NCBI RefSeq assembly: GCF_000731095.1
Contig: NZ_JMTZ01000002.1
Coordinates: 1-64,000, forward strand
DNA: 64,000 bases
Direction: 5' to 3'
Source: Lysobacter antibioticus
Lineage (GTDB): Bacteria > Pseudomonadota > Gammaproteobacteria > Xanthomonadales > Xanthomonadaceae
Shown here piece by piece: positions 25,427 to 34,257 of the stretch. Under the pieces are notes generated by a model. It was not told the origin of the DNA and did not search any database. It saw only the letters and a program-made list of their open reading frames with translations. A program made the translations under genes and the position numbers. Each line of letters begins with the position of its first letter. The stretch's first letter is position 1.

Positions 25427-26458
25427 GGCGCGGGCTTCCGTCGACGGCCTACCGGACTTACACAACCCGCCTTTTCGTAAGCCTCTCCTTTTTAATCCGC
25501 TCCCTTTGCAAAGGGGGGCGGGCGCCTGCATCGTTGGGCTGAGCAGCGTTGCAACTGCGCTAGGGGATTTACCCGCAGCTCGCCGCTATGTGGCCGGCGC
25601 GGAAGCAAATCCCCAAGGCGAGGCGTTACCGCCATTCGCGCCACGAGGAACTCGTCGATGCCTTGCATCGCTGGCGAGTGCCCGGCTGAGACCGGGCCAA
25701 ATCCGATGCGCCGAGCGCATCGATGCAAAGCCGCCCATCGCCGGGCCATGTTTTTTATTTACACGGCCGGAATTCGGCCACCTGGCTCTTCGCCCACACT
25801 TCAGAGTGTGTACTTCGCAGCACATAACCAGCTTCCGAATTCGATCGGAAACGCCATGCCGCTCATCGGAAAATCGAAAAAAACACCGGGAAATACTTGC
25901 GATTCCAGCTTTCAAAACGGCCGCACCCCGGCGCTGCGATGTCCGCGGCATGTTTAAGCTTGATGACTCGGGCATCCGGAAAAACACATAACAATAAATT
26001 CTAAATAAATCTCAAGAAAGTTAGCTACATTCGCCGCAACGATTCATGTGCTATCGCCACAAGCTCCACCGATACGGCACCGGGCCCTCCTGCGGCCCCT
26101 CGTCGAACCTCCGAGCATAGAGCGAGCAAGCACACCCTCCGCGACAGGAGTGCAGCAGGCGATGCTCGCTTTCATTACCGACGCCGTAGGCGGCGCGCAG
26201 TCATTCACGCAACTCAAGGACTCGTGCATCGCGCACGAATCGGGTGCGCCGATATCAAGACCGACACCGCCCCCTCACTCGCCTAATGCATACGCAGCGC
26301 CAGCGCACTCGGTGCGACATGAGCGCGCCCCAACCGTCCCGCATGCGAGTCCGGCCGCAATGAAGAACAACCCGCTCCTGAGTTTCGCGCCAGCCTGGGC
26401 GGGCCTGCATGGATCGCGAACATCGTGGCGCCACCGCTACAGCCTCGGAGTAAGAGTC
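25427..26458. other. Long intergenic region with palindromes and AT-rich leader
   Basis: About 1 kb with no convincing gene. It contains the perfect 14-nt palindrome CCCTTTGCAAAGGG (25502-25515) and an inverted pair GGGGATTT (25563-25570) / AAATCCCC (25607-25614), together resembling the element at 6.47 kb. The segment 25740-26030 is unusually AT-rich, and bases 26340-26458 are the 5' part of the unit duplicated upstream of the second DUF3472 gene. AT-rich sequence near 25990-26030 could hold a distant promoter. Confidence 0.5.
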
Positions 26459-27577
26459 ATGAAGATCGTCAAGTCGCTGCGACGCTGGGGAGCGCTGCTG
26501 CTGTTGGCACTGCTACCCCTCCAGGTCATGGCCGCCGCACCGGGTGGCTACACCTACTACGAGTTCGACCCCGCCATCACCGGGTTCGATTCGATGAATT
26601 ACGGCATCACGGTGGAATCCGATCCCGGCCCTCGGGCCAACGTGTTCTGGGCCAATCAGTTCTGGCTCGTCGGCTATCCCGGCGGCTATACCGGCATGCA
26701 ACGCCACTCCCAACTCGGCGGCTATCTCCTGCTTTCGATCTGGGGCGCGACCGCAGGCCGGGTCGGCAGCCCGGGCAGCAGTTGCGGCCCGTTCGACGAG
26801 TTCGGCACCGGCTACAGCTGCCACATGGTTTACGACTGGAAGGTCGACCACACCTACCAGTTCCACCTCGCACACGAAGGCGGCGGCTGGTTCGGCGTCA
26901 CCGTCACCGACCTGACCACGGGCGCTTCGGTGAAGATCGGCAGCGTGCTCACAGCGGCCACCCAGATCTCACCGAAGAACATGACCAACTGGGTCGAATA
27001 CTGGGAGTGGAACTGGCCGGAGTCGAATTGCTACAACCAACCCTATAGCCGCGCGGAATTCCTGTTGCCGATCGGCAACACCGGCACCGCTTCTCCTCGC
27101 GTCGCCAGCATCTCGCGCAAAAATGTTCCGGGCTGTTACGGCCGCATCGACACGCTGCCGATTGGCACCGTGCACCACCACGCCATCGGCAACTCGCCGC
27201 GCGGCGCGGTGACCGATACCGGCGGCCTGTGCCTGGATGCCAAAGGCGGCGCGACGACCAGCAACGTCCCTGCGCAAAGCTTCGCTTGCCACGGCGGCGA
27301 CAACCAGGCCTGGGTACACGGCGTCGATCGCACGCTGCGGCTGCGCTCCAACCTGTGCCTGGATGTGGCCAACGGCCAGACCGCGCCTGGCTCGCCGGTG
27401 ATCGTCTTCAGTTGCCATGCCGGCCGTAACCAACAGTGGAATCGGGTCGGCAACCAACTGCGCAACGATCTGTCCGGCCTGTGCCTGACCTCGGCGGGCG
27501 CCGCCGCGCAACTCACGATCCAGGCCTGCACCGCGCAAACGAACCAGAACTGGCAGATTCCCAAGCCCGCCCCGTGA
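26459..27577 (+). CDS. Secreted DUF3472 + ricin-type beta-trefoil lectin (copy 1)
   Basis: 372 aa. A signal peptide (MKIVKSLRRWGALLLLALLP, cleaved near VMAA) precedes a DUF3472-like domain (about 27-235; TYYEFDPAITGFDSM, GPFDEFGTGYSC, GGGWFGVTVTDL). A ricin B/CBM13 beta-trefoil follows (about 250-370), with repeats CLDAKGGATT, NQAWVHG, CLDVANGQT, NQQWNRVG and NQNWQIP. Probably a secreted carbohydrate-binding protein; DUF3472 has no settled function. Copy 2 follows 178 bp on and shares its leader, so this is a tandem duplication. A longer upstream in-frame start is unlikely, as it would bury the signal peptide. Confidence 0.85.
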   Translation: MKIVKSLRRWGALLLLALLPLQVMAAAPGGYTYYEFDPAITGFDSMNYGITVESDPGPRANVFWANQFWLVGYPGGYTGMQRHSQLGGYLLLSIWGATAGRVGSPGSSCGPFDEFGTGYSCHMVYDWKVDHTYQFHLAHEGGGWFGVTVTDLTTGASVKIGSVLTAATQISPKNMTNWVEYWEWNWPESNCYNQPYSRAEFLLPIGNTGTASPRVASISRKNVPGCYGRIDTLPIGTVHHHAIGNSPRGAVTDTGGLCLDAKGGATTSNVPAQSFACHGGDNQAWVHGVDRTLRLRSNLCLDVANGQTAPGSPVIVFSCHAGRNQQWNRVGNQLRNDLSGLCLTSAGAAAQLTIQACTAQTNQNWQIPKPAP

Positions 27578-27598
27578 GCGGCCGGCTCCTGGCTGTCT

Positions 27599-27627
27599 GG
27601 CCGGGCATCGCACGAACGCGCCCGGCC
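27599..27627 (+). terminator. Hairpin after DUF3472 copy 1
   Basis: GGCCGGGC (27599-27606) pairs with GCCCGGCC (27620-27627) across a 13-base loop, 21 bp after the stop. No T-run. It may partially uncouple the two duplicated genes. Confidence 0.45.
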
Positions 27628-27754
27628 GCGCCGGGAGCGAATGCCGACGCAAGCAAACCAAAGACCCGCTCATGACTTACGCGCCAGCCTGAGCGGCCTG
27701 CATGGACGGCGAACGCCACGGCGCGAGTACTGCTACAGCATCGGAGTAAGAGCA

Positions 27755-28855
27755 ATGAAGATCGTCAAGCCGTTACAACGCTGGGGAGCGCTGCTGCTGT
27801 TGGCATTGCTGCCCTTGCAGGTCCCCGCCGCCGCACCTGGCGGCTATACGAACTACAAGTTCGACCCCATCGTCACTGGGCTGGATTCGGTCGATTTCGC
27901 CATCACGGTGAAGTCCGACCCCGGCCCTCGTTCCAACGTGTTCTGGAGCAATCAGTTCGGCCTCGTCGGCTCCCGCGCCGGCGGCTATACGGGCATGCAG
28001 CGGTTGTCGGGCACCGACGGCTACTTCCTGTTCTCGATCTGGGCGGCGACCGCCGCGAAAGTGGGCAGCCCCGGCACGGTCTGCGGTCCCTTCGACGAGT
28101 TCGGAGCCGGCTACAGCTGTTACATCAAGCGCGCGTGGAAGCAGGACCATACCTTTCAATTCCATATCGAACAGGAAGGCGGCGGCTGGTTCGGCGTCAC
28201 CATCAACGACCTAACCGACGGCACCTCGTTCAAGCTCGGCAGCGTGCTTACCGATGCGACCCAGATTTCCCCGAAAGGCATGGTGAACTGGGTCGAATAC
28301 TTCGAATGGAGCTCGCCGTCGGTGAGTTGCTACAACCAACCCTATAGCCGCGCCGAGTTTCTGCTGCCGTCCGGCAACGGCGGTACGGCCATGGCCAGCA
28401 TCACGACCACGAGTATCCCGGCCTGTAGCGGCCGCATCGACCAGACCCCGACGGGCAGCGTGCATCAGCACGCGATCGGCAACTCGCCGCGCGGCCCGAT
28501 CGTGCATTCCGGCAATCAATGCCTCGATGCCTACACCTACCAAAGCGGCGTCCAGCCCATCCTCGCCAGTTGTCATGGCCTGGATAACCAAGCCTGGGTC
28601 TATGGCGCGGACAAAACACTGCGCACCGCCTCGAATCTATGCATCGACGCCTACAACGGCGGCACCACGGCAGGCACGCCGATCTACGTCTACACCTGCC
28701 ACGGCGGCGCCAATCAACAGTGGAACCGGGTCGGCAGCGAATTCCGCGGCGTCCCGTCGGGCCTGTGCCTGCGCGCCGCGGGGGCCGGTTCCGACTATCA
28801 CCTGACCCTGCAACGCTGCGAACAGGGTTGGCAGATCCCGCTCGCGACGCCTTGA
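27755..28855 (+). CDS. Secreted DUF3472 + ricin-type beta-trefoil lectin (copy 2)
   Basis: 366 aa, a clear paralogue of the preceding gene. Nearly the same signal peptide (MKIVKPLQRWGALLLLALLP) and colinear DUF3472-like (YKFDPIVTGLDSVDFAI, GGGWFGVTINDL) and beta-trefoil (CLDAYTYQSG, NQAWVYG, CIDAYNGGTT, NQQWNRVG) domains. Differences concentrate in the lectin repeats, consistent with divergence of sugar specificity after duplication (inference). About 90 bp of leader DNA is duplicated too. Like copy 1 it should be exported by Sec. Confidence 0.85.
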   Translation: MKIVKPLQRWGALLLLALLPLQVPAAAPGGYTNYKFDPIVTGLDSVDFAITVKSDPGPRSNVFWSNQFGLVGSRAGGYTGMQRLSGTDGYFLFSIWAATAAKVGSPGTVCGPFDEFGAGYSCYIKRAWKQDHTFQFHIEQEGGGWFGVTINDLTDGTSFKLGSVLTDATQISPKGMVNWVEYFEWSSPSVSCYNQPYSRAEFLLPSGNGGTAMASITTTSIPACSGRIDQTPTGSVHQHAIGNSPRGPIVHSGNQCLDAYTYQSGVQPILASCHGLDNQAWVYGADKTLRTASNLCIDAYNGGTTAGTPIYVYTCHGGANQQWNRVGSEFRGVPSGLCLRAAGAGSDYHLTLQRCEQGWQIPLATP

Positions 28856-28860
28856 CCGAA

Positions 28861-28889
28861 GAGGCGGCCCGACCGGGTCTGGCCGCCTC
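28861..28889 (+). terminator. Terminator hairpin after DUF3472 copy 2
   Basis: GAGGCGGCC (28861-28869) and GGCCGCCTC (28881-28889) form a perfect 9-bp stem just after the stop at 28855, followed by CATTCTC. Probable end of the DUF3472 transcript. Confidence 0.6.
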
Positions 28890-29048
28890 CATTCTCTGCA
28901 TGACACGGGAGGGCGATCGCCGTCGTTTGCATCGACACCGTGAATCAGGCGAGCAGTAGTTCCTGGCTCCTCCCGGCCTGCCGGCCCAAAATACCGGCGA
29001 ACCGCAAGTTCTGGTGTTTCTGCGCATGCCGGCCGCCGCAGCCGCAGC

Positions 29049-29948
29049 TCAATTCAACGCGCTATTCCCGCGCAGTTGCGCGACCACCAGGTCGACGAAG
29101 GTGCGAACCTTAGGCGAGGCGTAACGCCCTTCGCGATGCAGCACGTGCACGGGCAGCGACGAATGCCCGTACTCGCCCAAGACGATCTTCAATTGCCCGG
29201 AAGCGAGGTGCGGCGCCACCTGGTAGGACAGCAGCCGGGTGATGCCGAAACCCCGCACCGCCGCCTCGATCGCCGCATCGTTGGTGGTAACGATCAGGCG
29301 AGGCTTTATCCGCACCGATAAAGCCTTGCGGCCGTCGCCGAACTTCCATTCGGTGGACGGGCTGATGCCGAGCGCGGAAATGATGTCGTGCCGAACCAGG
29401 TCGGCGGGAGTCTTCGGCAAACCTTGCCGGCGCAGATACTCCGGCGATGCGCACAACAGCCTGCGCACCTGCGCCACCTGGATGGCCTGCAGGCTCGAAT
29501 CGGGCAGCGCGCCGATGCGCACGCCGACGTCCAGCCCCTCTTCGATCAGATTGGCCACGCGATCGAGAAACAGCGCCGACACCTGGGTCGCGGGATAGCG
29601 CTGCAGGTACTCGACCACGATCGGCAGCACGAACAACTTGCCGAATTGGACCGGCGCGGTAACGGCCAGATGCCCGCGCGGTTCGGCGTTGATGCCGGCG
29701 GCGGCTTCATCGGCTTCGTCGACCTCGGCCAGGATCCGGCGCGCATCGTCGAGATAGCGCTGCCCCGCTTCGGTGGCGCGGACGAAGCGGGTGGTGCGAT
29801 CGAGCAACTTCACCGCAAGCCGTTCTTCCAGGCCAGCGATCGCCCGCGTCACCGCCGGCGGCGACAGGCCCAGCTTGCGGGCGGCGCGGGCGAAGCTTTC
29901 CTCTTCGGCGACCGCGACGAACACCGTCATCAGGTGCAGTCGATCCAT
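29049..29948 (-). CDS. LysR-family transcriptional regulator
   Basis: 299 aa. N-terminal winged HTH (FVAVAEEESFARAARKLGLS, PAVTRAIAGLEERL) and a LysR substrate-binding domain (about 90-295). It diverges from the AhpD-like/oxidoreductase operon with 160 bp between, and a T-N11-A dyad lies directly in front of it. LysR proteins usually control the divergent operon and themselves. The inducer is unknown; a redox or electrophile signal is a reasonable guess from the target genes (inference). Confidence 0.88.
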   Translation of the reverse strand: MDRLHLMTVFVAVAEEESFARAARKLGLSPPAVTRAIAGLEERLAVKLLDRTTRFVRATEAGQRYLDDARRILAEVDEADEAAAGINAEPRGHLAVTAPVQFGKLFVLPIVVEYLQRYPATQVSALFLDRVANLIEEGLDVGVRIGALPDSSLQAIQVAQVRRLLCASPEYLRRQGLPKTPADLVRHDIISALGISPSTEWKFGDGRKALSVRIKPRLIVTTNDAAIEAAVRGFGITRLLSYQVAPHLASGQLKIVLGEYGHSSLPVHVLHREGRYASPKVRTFVDLVVAQLRGNSALN

Positions 29949-29952
29949 CTGG

Positions 29953-29975
29953 ATTATTCCTGTAATCGCAATAAT
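29953..29975. promoter_or_regulatory. LysR-type T-N11-A box
   Basis: ATTATT (29953-29958) and AATAAT (29970-29975) are perfect inverted arms separated by 11 bases, the classic T-N11-A LysR recognition layout. It lies in the divergent region between the LysR gene (start 29948) and the redox operon (start 30109), right beside the regulator's own start codon, consistent with autoregulation. Confidence 0.65.
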
Positions 29976-30108
29976 GAATTTTGCGACCCGGTGATTCTTA
30001 TGGCAAGCGAAATGGCTGACAGTGTCGCCACGCCGAAGCCCACAGCAACCGATACCAGGCCTCGCCGGACCGGATCACTCCCCTTCCTTATCGACACTGG
30101 ACACCCCC

Positions 30109-30648
30109 ATGAGCCGCATCGCCGTCATCGACCGCAACACCGCCGACACCGAACAACAGCAGTTGCTGGACGCCATCCAACGCGAACTCGGCACGGTGCC
30201 GAATTTCCTCAAGGTATTCGCCAACTCGCCGGCCGCCCTGCGCGCCTTCCTCGGCCTGCACGGCATCGCCAAGGAGGGCAGCCTCGACCTCCAGACCCGC
30301 GAACGCATCGCCCTGGCCCTGGCCCAGCAGAACGCCTGCGAGTACTGCCTGTCCGCCCACACCGCCCTGGGCCGCAACGCCGGTTTGAACGGCGACGAGA
30401 TCGCCGCCAACCGCGCCGGCGGCAGCCAGGACGCCAAGGCCGCGATCGCGGTGAAGTTCGCCCGCTCGCTGGTGGAGCACCAGGGCGAAGTCACCAGCGC
30501 CGAGATCGTCGAAGTGCGCGAGGCCGGCTTCAGCGATGCCGACATCGTCGAGATCATCACCCACGTCGGCATGAACCTGCTGACCAACATCCTCGGCAAG
30601 GCCAGCCGGGTCGAAATCGACTTCCCCAAGGTAGCCTTGGCCGCCTGA
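30109..30648 (+). CDS. AhpD/carboxymuconolactone-decarboxylase-like protein
   Basis: 179 aa. All-helical CMD/AhpD fold with the redox pair CEYC followed by SAHTALGRNAG (about 81-95), the AhpD-type peroxidase signature. Such proteins reduce peroxides or act as disulfide reductants; the true substrate cannot be told. First gene of an operon with the flavin/iron-sulfur fusion and, 84 bp later, an alpha/beta hydrolase, all probably under the divergent LysR. Confidence 0.85.
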   Translation: MSRIAVIDRNTADTEQQQLLDAIQRELGTVPNFLKVFANSPAALRAFLGLHGIAKEGSLDLQTRERIALALAQQNACEYCLSAHTALGRNAGLNGDEIAANRAGGSQDAKAAIAVKFARSLVEHQGEVTSAEIVEVREAGFSDADIVEIITHVGMNLLTNILGKASRVEIDFPKVALAA

Positions 30649-30730
30649 GCGGCGGCCCCCAGGCCGCGCGCCACCACGATCACCAGAACCAGGGCCGGCG
30701 GCGCAGCGTCGCCGCCGGCTGGAGCACGCC

Positions 30731-32293
30731 ATGAGCCGCGCATTCGCCGATATAACCTTCACCCCCAGCGTCAAAGACGCGCAGCAACGCCACGGCAGCC
30801 GCGAGGCCAATCGCGCCTTCGAACTGGCCGAGGATGCGCGCGACTCGATCGGCGAGCGCGAGGCCGAATTCATCGCCGAACGCGACAGCTTCTATCAGGC
30901 GACCGTGTCCGAAACCGGCTGGCCCTATGTTCAGCATCGCGGCGGCCCGGCGGGCTTCCTCAAGGTGCTCGATGCCAAGACGATCGGCTTCGCCGATTTC
31001 CGCGGCAACCGCCAATACCTCAGCGTCGGCAACCTCGCCGCCGACGGCCGCATTTCGCTGATCCTGATGGACTACCCGAACCGGCGCCGGCTCAAGATCT
31101 GGGGCCGCGCGCGCATCGTCGACGAAAGCAGCGACGCCGCCCTGATCGCACGGCTGGAAGTGCCCGCATACCGCGCCCGGGTCGAACGCGGCATCGTCAT
31201 CGAGGTCGAAGCCTGCGACTGGAATTGCCCGCAACACATCACCCCGCGCTACACCGAGGCCGAGATCGAACGCATCGCGCCGACACGGCCGGCGCCGCCG
31301 CCGGAGGAAAAACCGCGCGCCGCCGAGGCCGCGGTCTGGGGCGAGGGCCCGCTGGAACTGGTCGTCGCCGGCGTCAGGCAACTCACCGCACGGGTGCGGG
31401 CCTACGAACTGCGCCATCCGCAAGGCGATGCCTTGCCGGCGGTCGCCGCCGGCGCGCATCTGCGCGTGCCGGTGCAACTGGACGGCAAGACCGAGCTGCG
31501 CCATTACTCGATCAGTTCCGACCCTTCGCGGCGCGATGCCTACGAGATCGCGGTGCTGCGCGAAGACGCCGGGCGCGGCGCGTCGAAAGCCCTGCACGCG
31601 GGATTCGAGCTGGGGCTGCGCCTGCGTTGCGAGCCCGCGCGCAACGATTTCGCGCTGAGCGAAGACGCGCGCCCCGTGGTCCTGATCGCCGGCGGCATCG
31701 GCATCACCCCGATCAAGGCCATGGCGCACACGCTGGCGCGGCGCGGACAGCCGTTTCAGATCCACTATGCCGGCCGCGGCCTGCGCGAACTGCCGTTCCT
31801 GGAGGCCTTGCAGGCCGAGTTCGGCGAACGGCTCACTTTGTATCCGGCCGATCAAGGGCGGCGTCTCGACCTGCACCGGCTGTTGTCGGCTGCGGCAGCG
31901 GATACGCTCGTCTATGCCTGCGGCCCCGCACGCCTGATCGATGAGCTCAACGCGACCGCGGCTACGCTCGGAATGAGCGACCAGGTGCGGATCGAACGTT
32001 TCGATGCGGCCGCCCGGCCCGACGACCGCGCCATCGAGGTCGAGTTACGCCGTTCCGAGCGGCGGATCCGCGTCGCCGGCACACAAACCATCCTCGATGC
32101 GCTGTTGCAGGCCGGGGTGAGCACGCCATCGGACTGCAGGGTGGGCAATTGCGGCACTTGCGCGATCAAGGTGCTCGACGGAGTACCCGAGCATCGCGAC
32201 AACGCCCTCAGCGCCGCCGAAAAAGAGCGTGCCTCCTTGATGTGCATTTGTGTCTCGCGGGCGCATTCCGAACATCTGGCGCTGGATCTCTAG
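30731..32293 (+). CDS. Fused PPOX-like flavoprotein / ferredoxin reductase / 2Fe-2S ferredoxin
   Basis: 520 aa, three modules. (1) Residues about 35-165 resemble pyridoxamine-phosphate-oxidase-like FMN-binding proteins (GFADFRGNRQYLSVGNL). (2) About 205-430 form an FNR-type reductase: FAD motif RHYSISSD, NAD(P) motif VLIAGGIGITPIKAM, late YACGP. (3) About 435-520 form a plant-type ferredoxin with cluster ligands CRVGNCGTC and a final Cys in LMCIC. A Pro-rich linker (about 178-195) joins modules 1 and 2. It should pass electrons from NAD(P)H via FAD to the 2Fe-2S cluster, and perhaps to the N-terminal FMN site. The physiological acceptor is unknown. Second gene of the operon. Confidence 0.88.
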   Translation: MSRAFADITFTPSVKDAQQRHGSREANRAFELAEDARDSIGEREAEFIAERDSFYQATVSETGWPYVQHRGGPAGFLKVLDAKTIGFADFRGNRQYLSVGNLAADGRISLILMDYPNRRRLKIWGRARIVDESSDAALIARLEVPAYRARVERGIVIEVEACDWNCPQHITPRYTEAEIERIAPTRPAPPPEEKPRAAEAAVWGEGPLELVVAGVRQLTARVRAYELRHPQGDALPAVAAGAHLRVPVQLDGKTELRHYSISSDPSRRDAYEIAVLREDAGRGASKALHAGFELGLRLRCEPARNDFALSEDARPVVLIAGGIGITPIKAMAHTLARRGQPFQIHYAGRGLRELPFLEALQAEFGERLTLYPADQGRRLDLHRLLSAAAADTLVYACGPARLIDELNATAATLGMSDQVRIERFDAAARPDDRAIEVELRRSERRIRVAGTQTILDALLQAGVSTPSDCRVGNCGTCAIKVLDGVPEHRDNALSAAEKERASLMCICVSRAHSEHLALDL

Positions 32294-32377
32294 CGCGTCG
32301 CCGCGGCACCCCACCCTCGTTTGGATCCGCCGGTCCTTGCGATCGCAACGATCTCCCCCACTCTACCGAGAACCGTC

Positions 32378-33382
32378 ATGCTTCGATTGTCTGTCGCCCT
32401 GCTGAGCGCCGCCCTCGCGGGCGCCGCACTTTCGTTCCTCCCCCTCTCGGCCGAGGCTTCCGCCATTGCGGAGACTCTGCCGCCCATCGCCGAGCGTCCA
32501 ATGACCACCCATCACCATATCGCCGTCGACGGCACCGAACTGTTCTATCGCGAGGCCGGCCCCAAGGACGCACCGGTCATCGTGCTGCTGCACGGCCTGC
32601 CGAGTTCCTCGCACATGTTCCGCGAGCTGATGCCGCTGCTCGCCGATCGCTATCGGGTCATCGCGCCGGACTACCCCGGCTTCGGCGCCAGCGCCACGCC
32701 CTCGCCGGCCGAGTACGACTACAGCTTCGATCGGCTGGCGCAGAGCATCGACCGCTTGCTGCAGGCACTCAAGATCCAGCGCTACAGCCTCTACCTCTTC
32801 GACTACGGCGCGCCGGTCGGCTTTCGCCTGGCCGTCGAGCATCCGGAACGTATCCAGACGCTGATCGTGCAGAACGGCAATGCCTATGACGAAGGCATGG
32901 GTACGTTGTGGGATCCGTTGCGCGCCTATTGGAAGGAGCCCACCCCACAACGCTCGAGCTTGCTCGCGGAAAAACTGCTGAGCCTGGCCTCGACGAAATG
33001 GCATTACCTCGAAGGCGTGCGCGACCCGTCGGCGATCGCACCGGAGAACTGGCTGCTCGACCAGGCCTTGCTCGACCGGCCGGGCGTGCAGGACATACAG
33101 CTGCGTCTGCTCTACGACTACGGCTCCAATCCCGGCAAGTACCCGCAATGGCAGGCCTATTTCCGCGAGCGTCAGCCGCCGATGCTGGTGCTGTGGGGCA
33201 AGAACGATCCGATCTTCCTCAGCGCCGGCGCCCACGCCTACCAGCGCGACTTGCCGAAGGCCGAGGTGCATCTGTTCGATACCGGGCATTTCGCCCTCGA
33301 AGAAGACGCGCAGCCGATCGCCCTGCGCATCCGCAGCTTCCTGGGCCGCCACGTGGGCGAGTCGCAGGCCAGCCAAGACTGA
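32378..33382 (+). CDS. Exported alpha/beta hydrolase with Asp nucleophile (dehalogenase-like)
   Basis: 334 aa. A signal peptide (cleavage near AEAS) precedes an alpha/beta-hydrolase fold: oxyanion segment LLHGLPSSSHMF, nucleophile elbow LYLFDYGAPVG with Asp (not Ser) in the nucleophile position, and catalytic His in DTGHFALEEDA. An Asp nucleophile is shared by haloalkane dehalogenases and epoxide hydrolases, so hydrolysis of a small halide or epoxide is possible, but substrate is unproven. The ATG at 32378 gives the signal peptide; upstream residues would not. Third gene of the redox operon, ending against the hexanucleotide repeat. Confidence 0.8.
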   Translation: MLRLSVALLSAALAGAALSFLPLSAEASAIAETLPPIAERPMTTHHHIAVDGTELFYREAGPKDAPVIVLLHGLPSSSHMFRELMPLLADRYRVIAPDYPGFGASATPSPAEYDYSFDRLAQSIDRLLQALKIQRYSLYLFDYGAPVGFRLAVEHPERIQTLIVQNGNAYDEGMGTLWDPLRAYWKEPTPQRSSLLAEKLLSLASTKWHYLEGVRDPSAIAPENWLLDQALLDRPGVQDIQLRLLYDYGSNPGKYPQWQAYFRERQPPMLVLWGKNDPIFLSAGAHAYQRDLPKAEVHLFDTGHFALEEDAQPIALRIRSFLGRHVGESQASQD

Positions 33383-33383
33383 C

Positions 33384-33479
33384 GGATACGGATACGGATT
33401 CGGATTCGGATTCGGATTCGGATTCGGATTCGGATTCGGATTCGGATTCGGAACCGGATTCGGAACCGGATACGGAACC
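33384..33479. repeat. Hexanucleotide microsatellite
   Basis: Sixteen contiguous 6-base units: two GGATAC, nine uninterrupted GGATTC (33396-33449), then mixed GGAACC/GGATTC/GGATAC. It starts one base after the hydrolase stop codon. Likely prone to slippage; because the unit is six bases, changes in copy number would not shift the reading frame. Confidence 0.95.
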
Positions 33480-33508
33480 GGCGCCGCTGCGGTGTCCGCG
33501 GCGGCGCC
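33480..33508. terminator. Hairpin after the microsatellite
   Basis: GGCGCCGC (33480-33487) pairs with GCGGCGCC (33501-33508). It lies between two convergent genes and follows the microsatellite. Possible bidirectional terminator. Confidence 0.4.
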
Positions 33509-33563
33509 GGCTTGATCGCTGCGCCGTCCGATCCGTGCGAATCGCCGGATCGCGGACGACAGA

Positions 33564-34127
33564 TCAGCCCTTGGGCAACAGCAGCTTGCAGCTGCGGATC
33601 GCGGTCTGCGCCGCCGCCACGTCGGCGTTGCGGCGGTAGTGATAGCCGCCCTTGAATGCGCCCATGAGGATTTCCTTCTCGATGTAGGCCACCTCGCCGG
33701 CCGCTACCTCGAAGCTCAGCGGTTCCTTGCATTTGCCGTCGCCGCTGAGCACGTGCTGGCCCGGCTCGAGCACCAGTCGATAGAAGCAGTAACCGCGGGT
33801 CTGGCCGATCGGCTGGCCGTCGAGCACCACGTCCATGCCGACCAACACCGCGACGAACTGCTTGCGGTAGAGGTAGATCACGCCCTTGCCGGGCTCGGGC
33901 TGGAAATTCAGTGCCGCCGCGGTTTCCGCCGGCGTCGCCTTGCGGGTGGCCTGGTTCTTGAACGCGAACAACCAGATCAGATAGACCACGAAGCCGAGGA
34001 CCAGCAGGCCGATCAGCCAATTGAAGAAGTTCGAGCCGCTCGCCATCGAAGCCATAACCCGGCCGACGATGGCGCCGACGATGATCAGCGGAAGGATTTT
34101 GAGAAAACTTGCACGACCTTGTGCCAT
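33564..34127 (-). CDS. DUF2846-like membrane protein
   Basis: 187 aa. One transmembrane helix near residues 35-57, then an exported domain (about 78-170) of DUF2846 type: GKGVIYLYRKQFV, a LDGQPIGQT turn, GYCFYRLVLEPGQHVLSG. DUF2846 proteins are envelope-associated with unknown function. No signal peptide is cleaved; the helix probably anchors it. ATG at 34127 chosen because upstream residues do not resemble a protein. Confidence 0.7.
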   Translation of the reverse strand: MAQGRASFLKILPLIIVGAIVGRVMASMASGSNFFNWLIGLLVLGFVVYLIWLFAFKNQATRKATPAETAAALNFQPEPGKGVIYLYRKQFVAVLVGMDVVLDGQPIGQTRGYCFYRLVLEPGQHVLSGDGKCKEPLSFEVAAGEVAYIEKEILMGAFKGGYHYRRNADVAAAQTAIRSCKLLLPKG

Positions 34128-34257
34128 GACGATCCTGAAGCGTTGATAGGGCCGACAGCATAGCCAACCGCCGCCGCGGCCACAGGCACGCGATCGGGCG
34201 GCTGCCGTCGGCAGGATGTCGGGACGGCCCGGGCGATGTCGTCCGCGGCCGTCGCCG

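Noticed and set aside
33383-33639. Asp-Ser repeat tail as a coding extension of the hydrolase
   Set aside because: A proper TGA stop precedes the repeat and the frame with DS repeats differs from the hydrolase frame.
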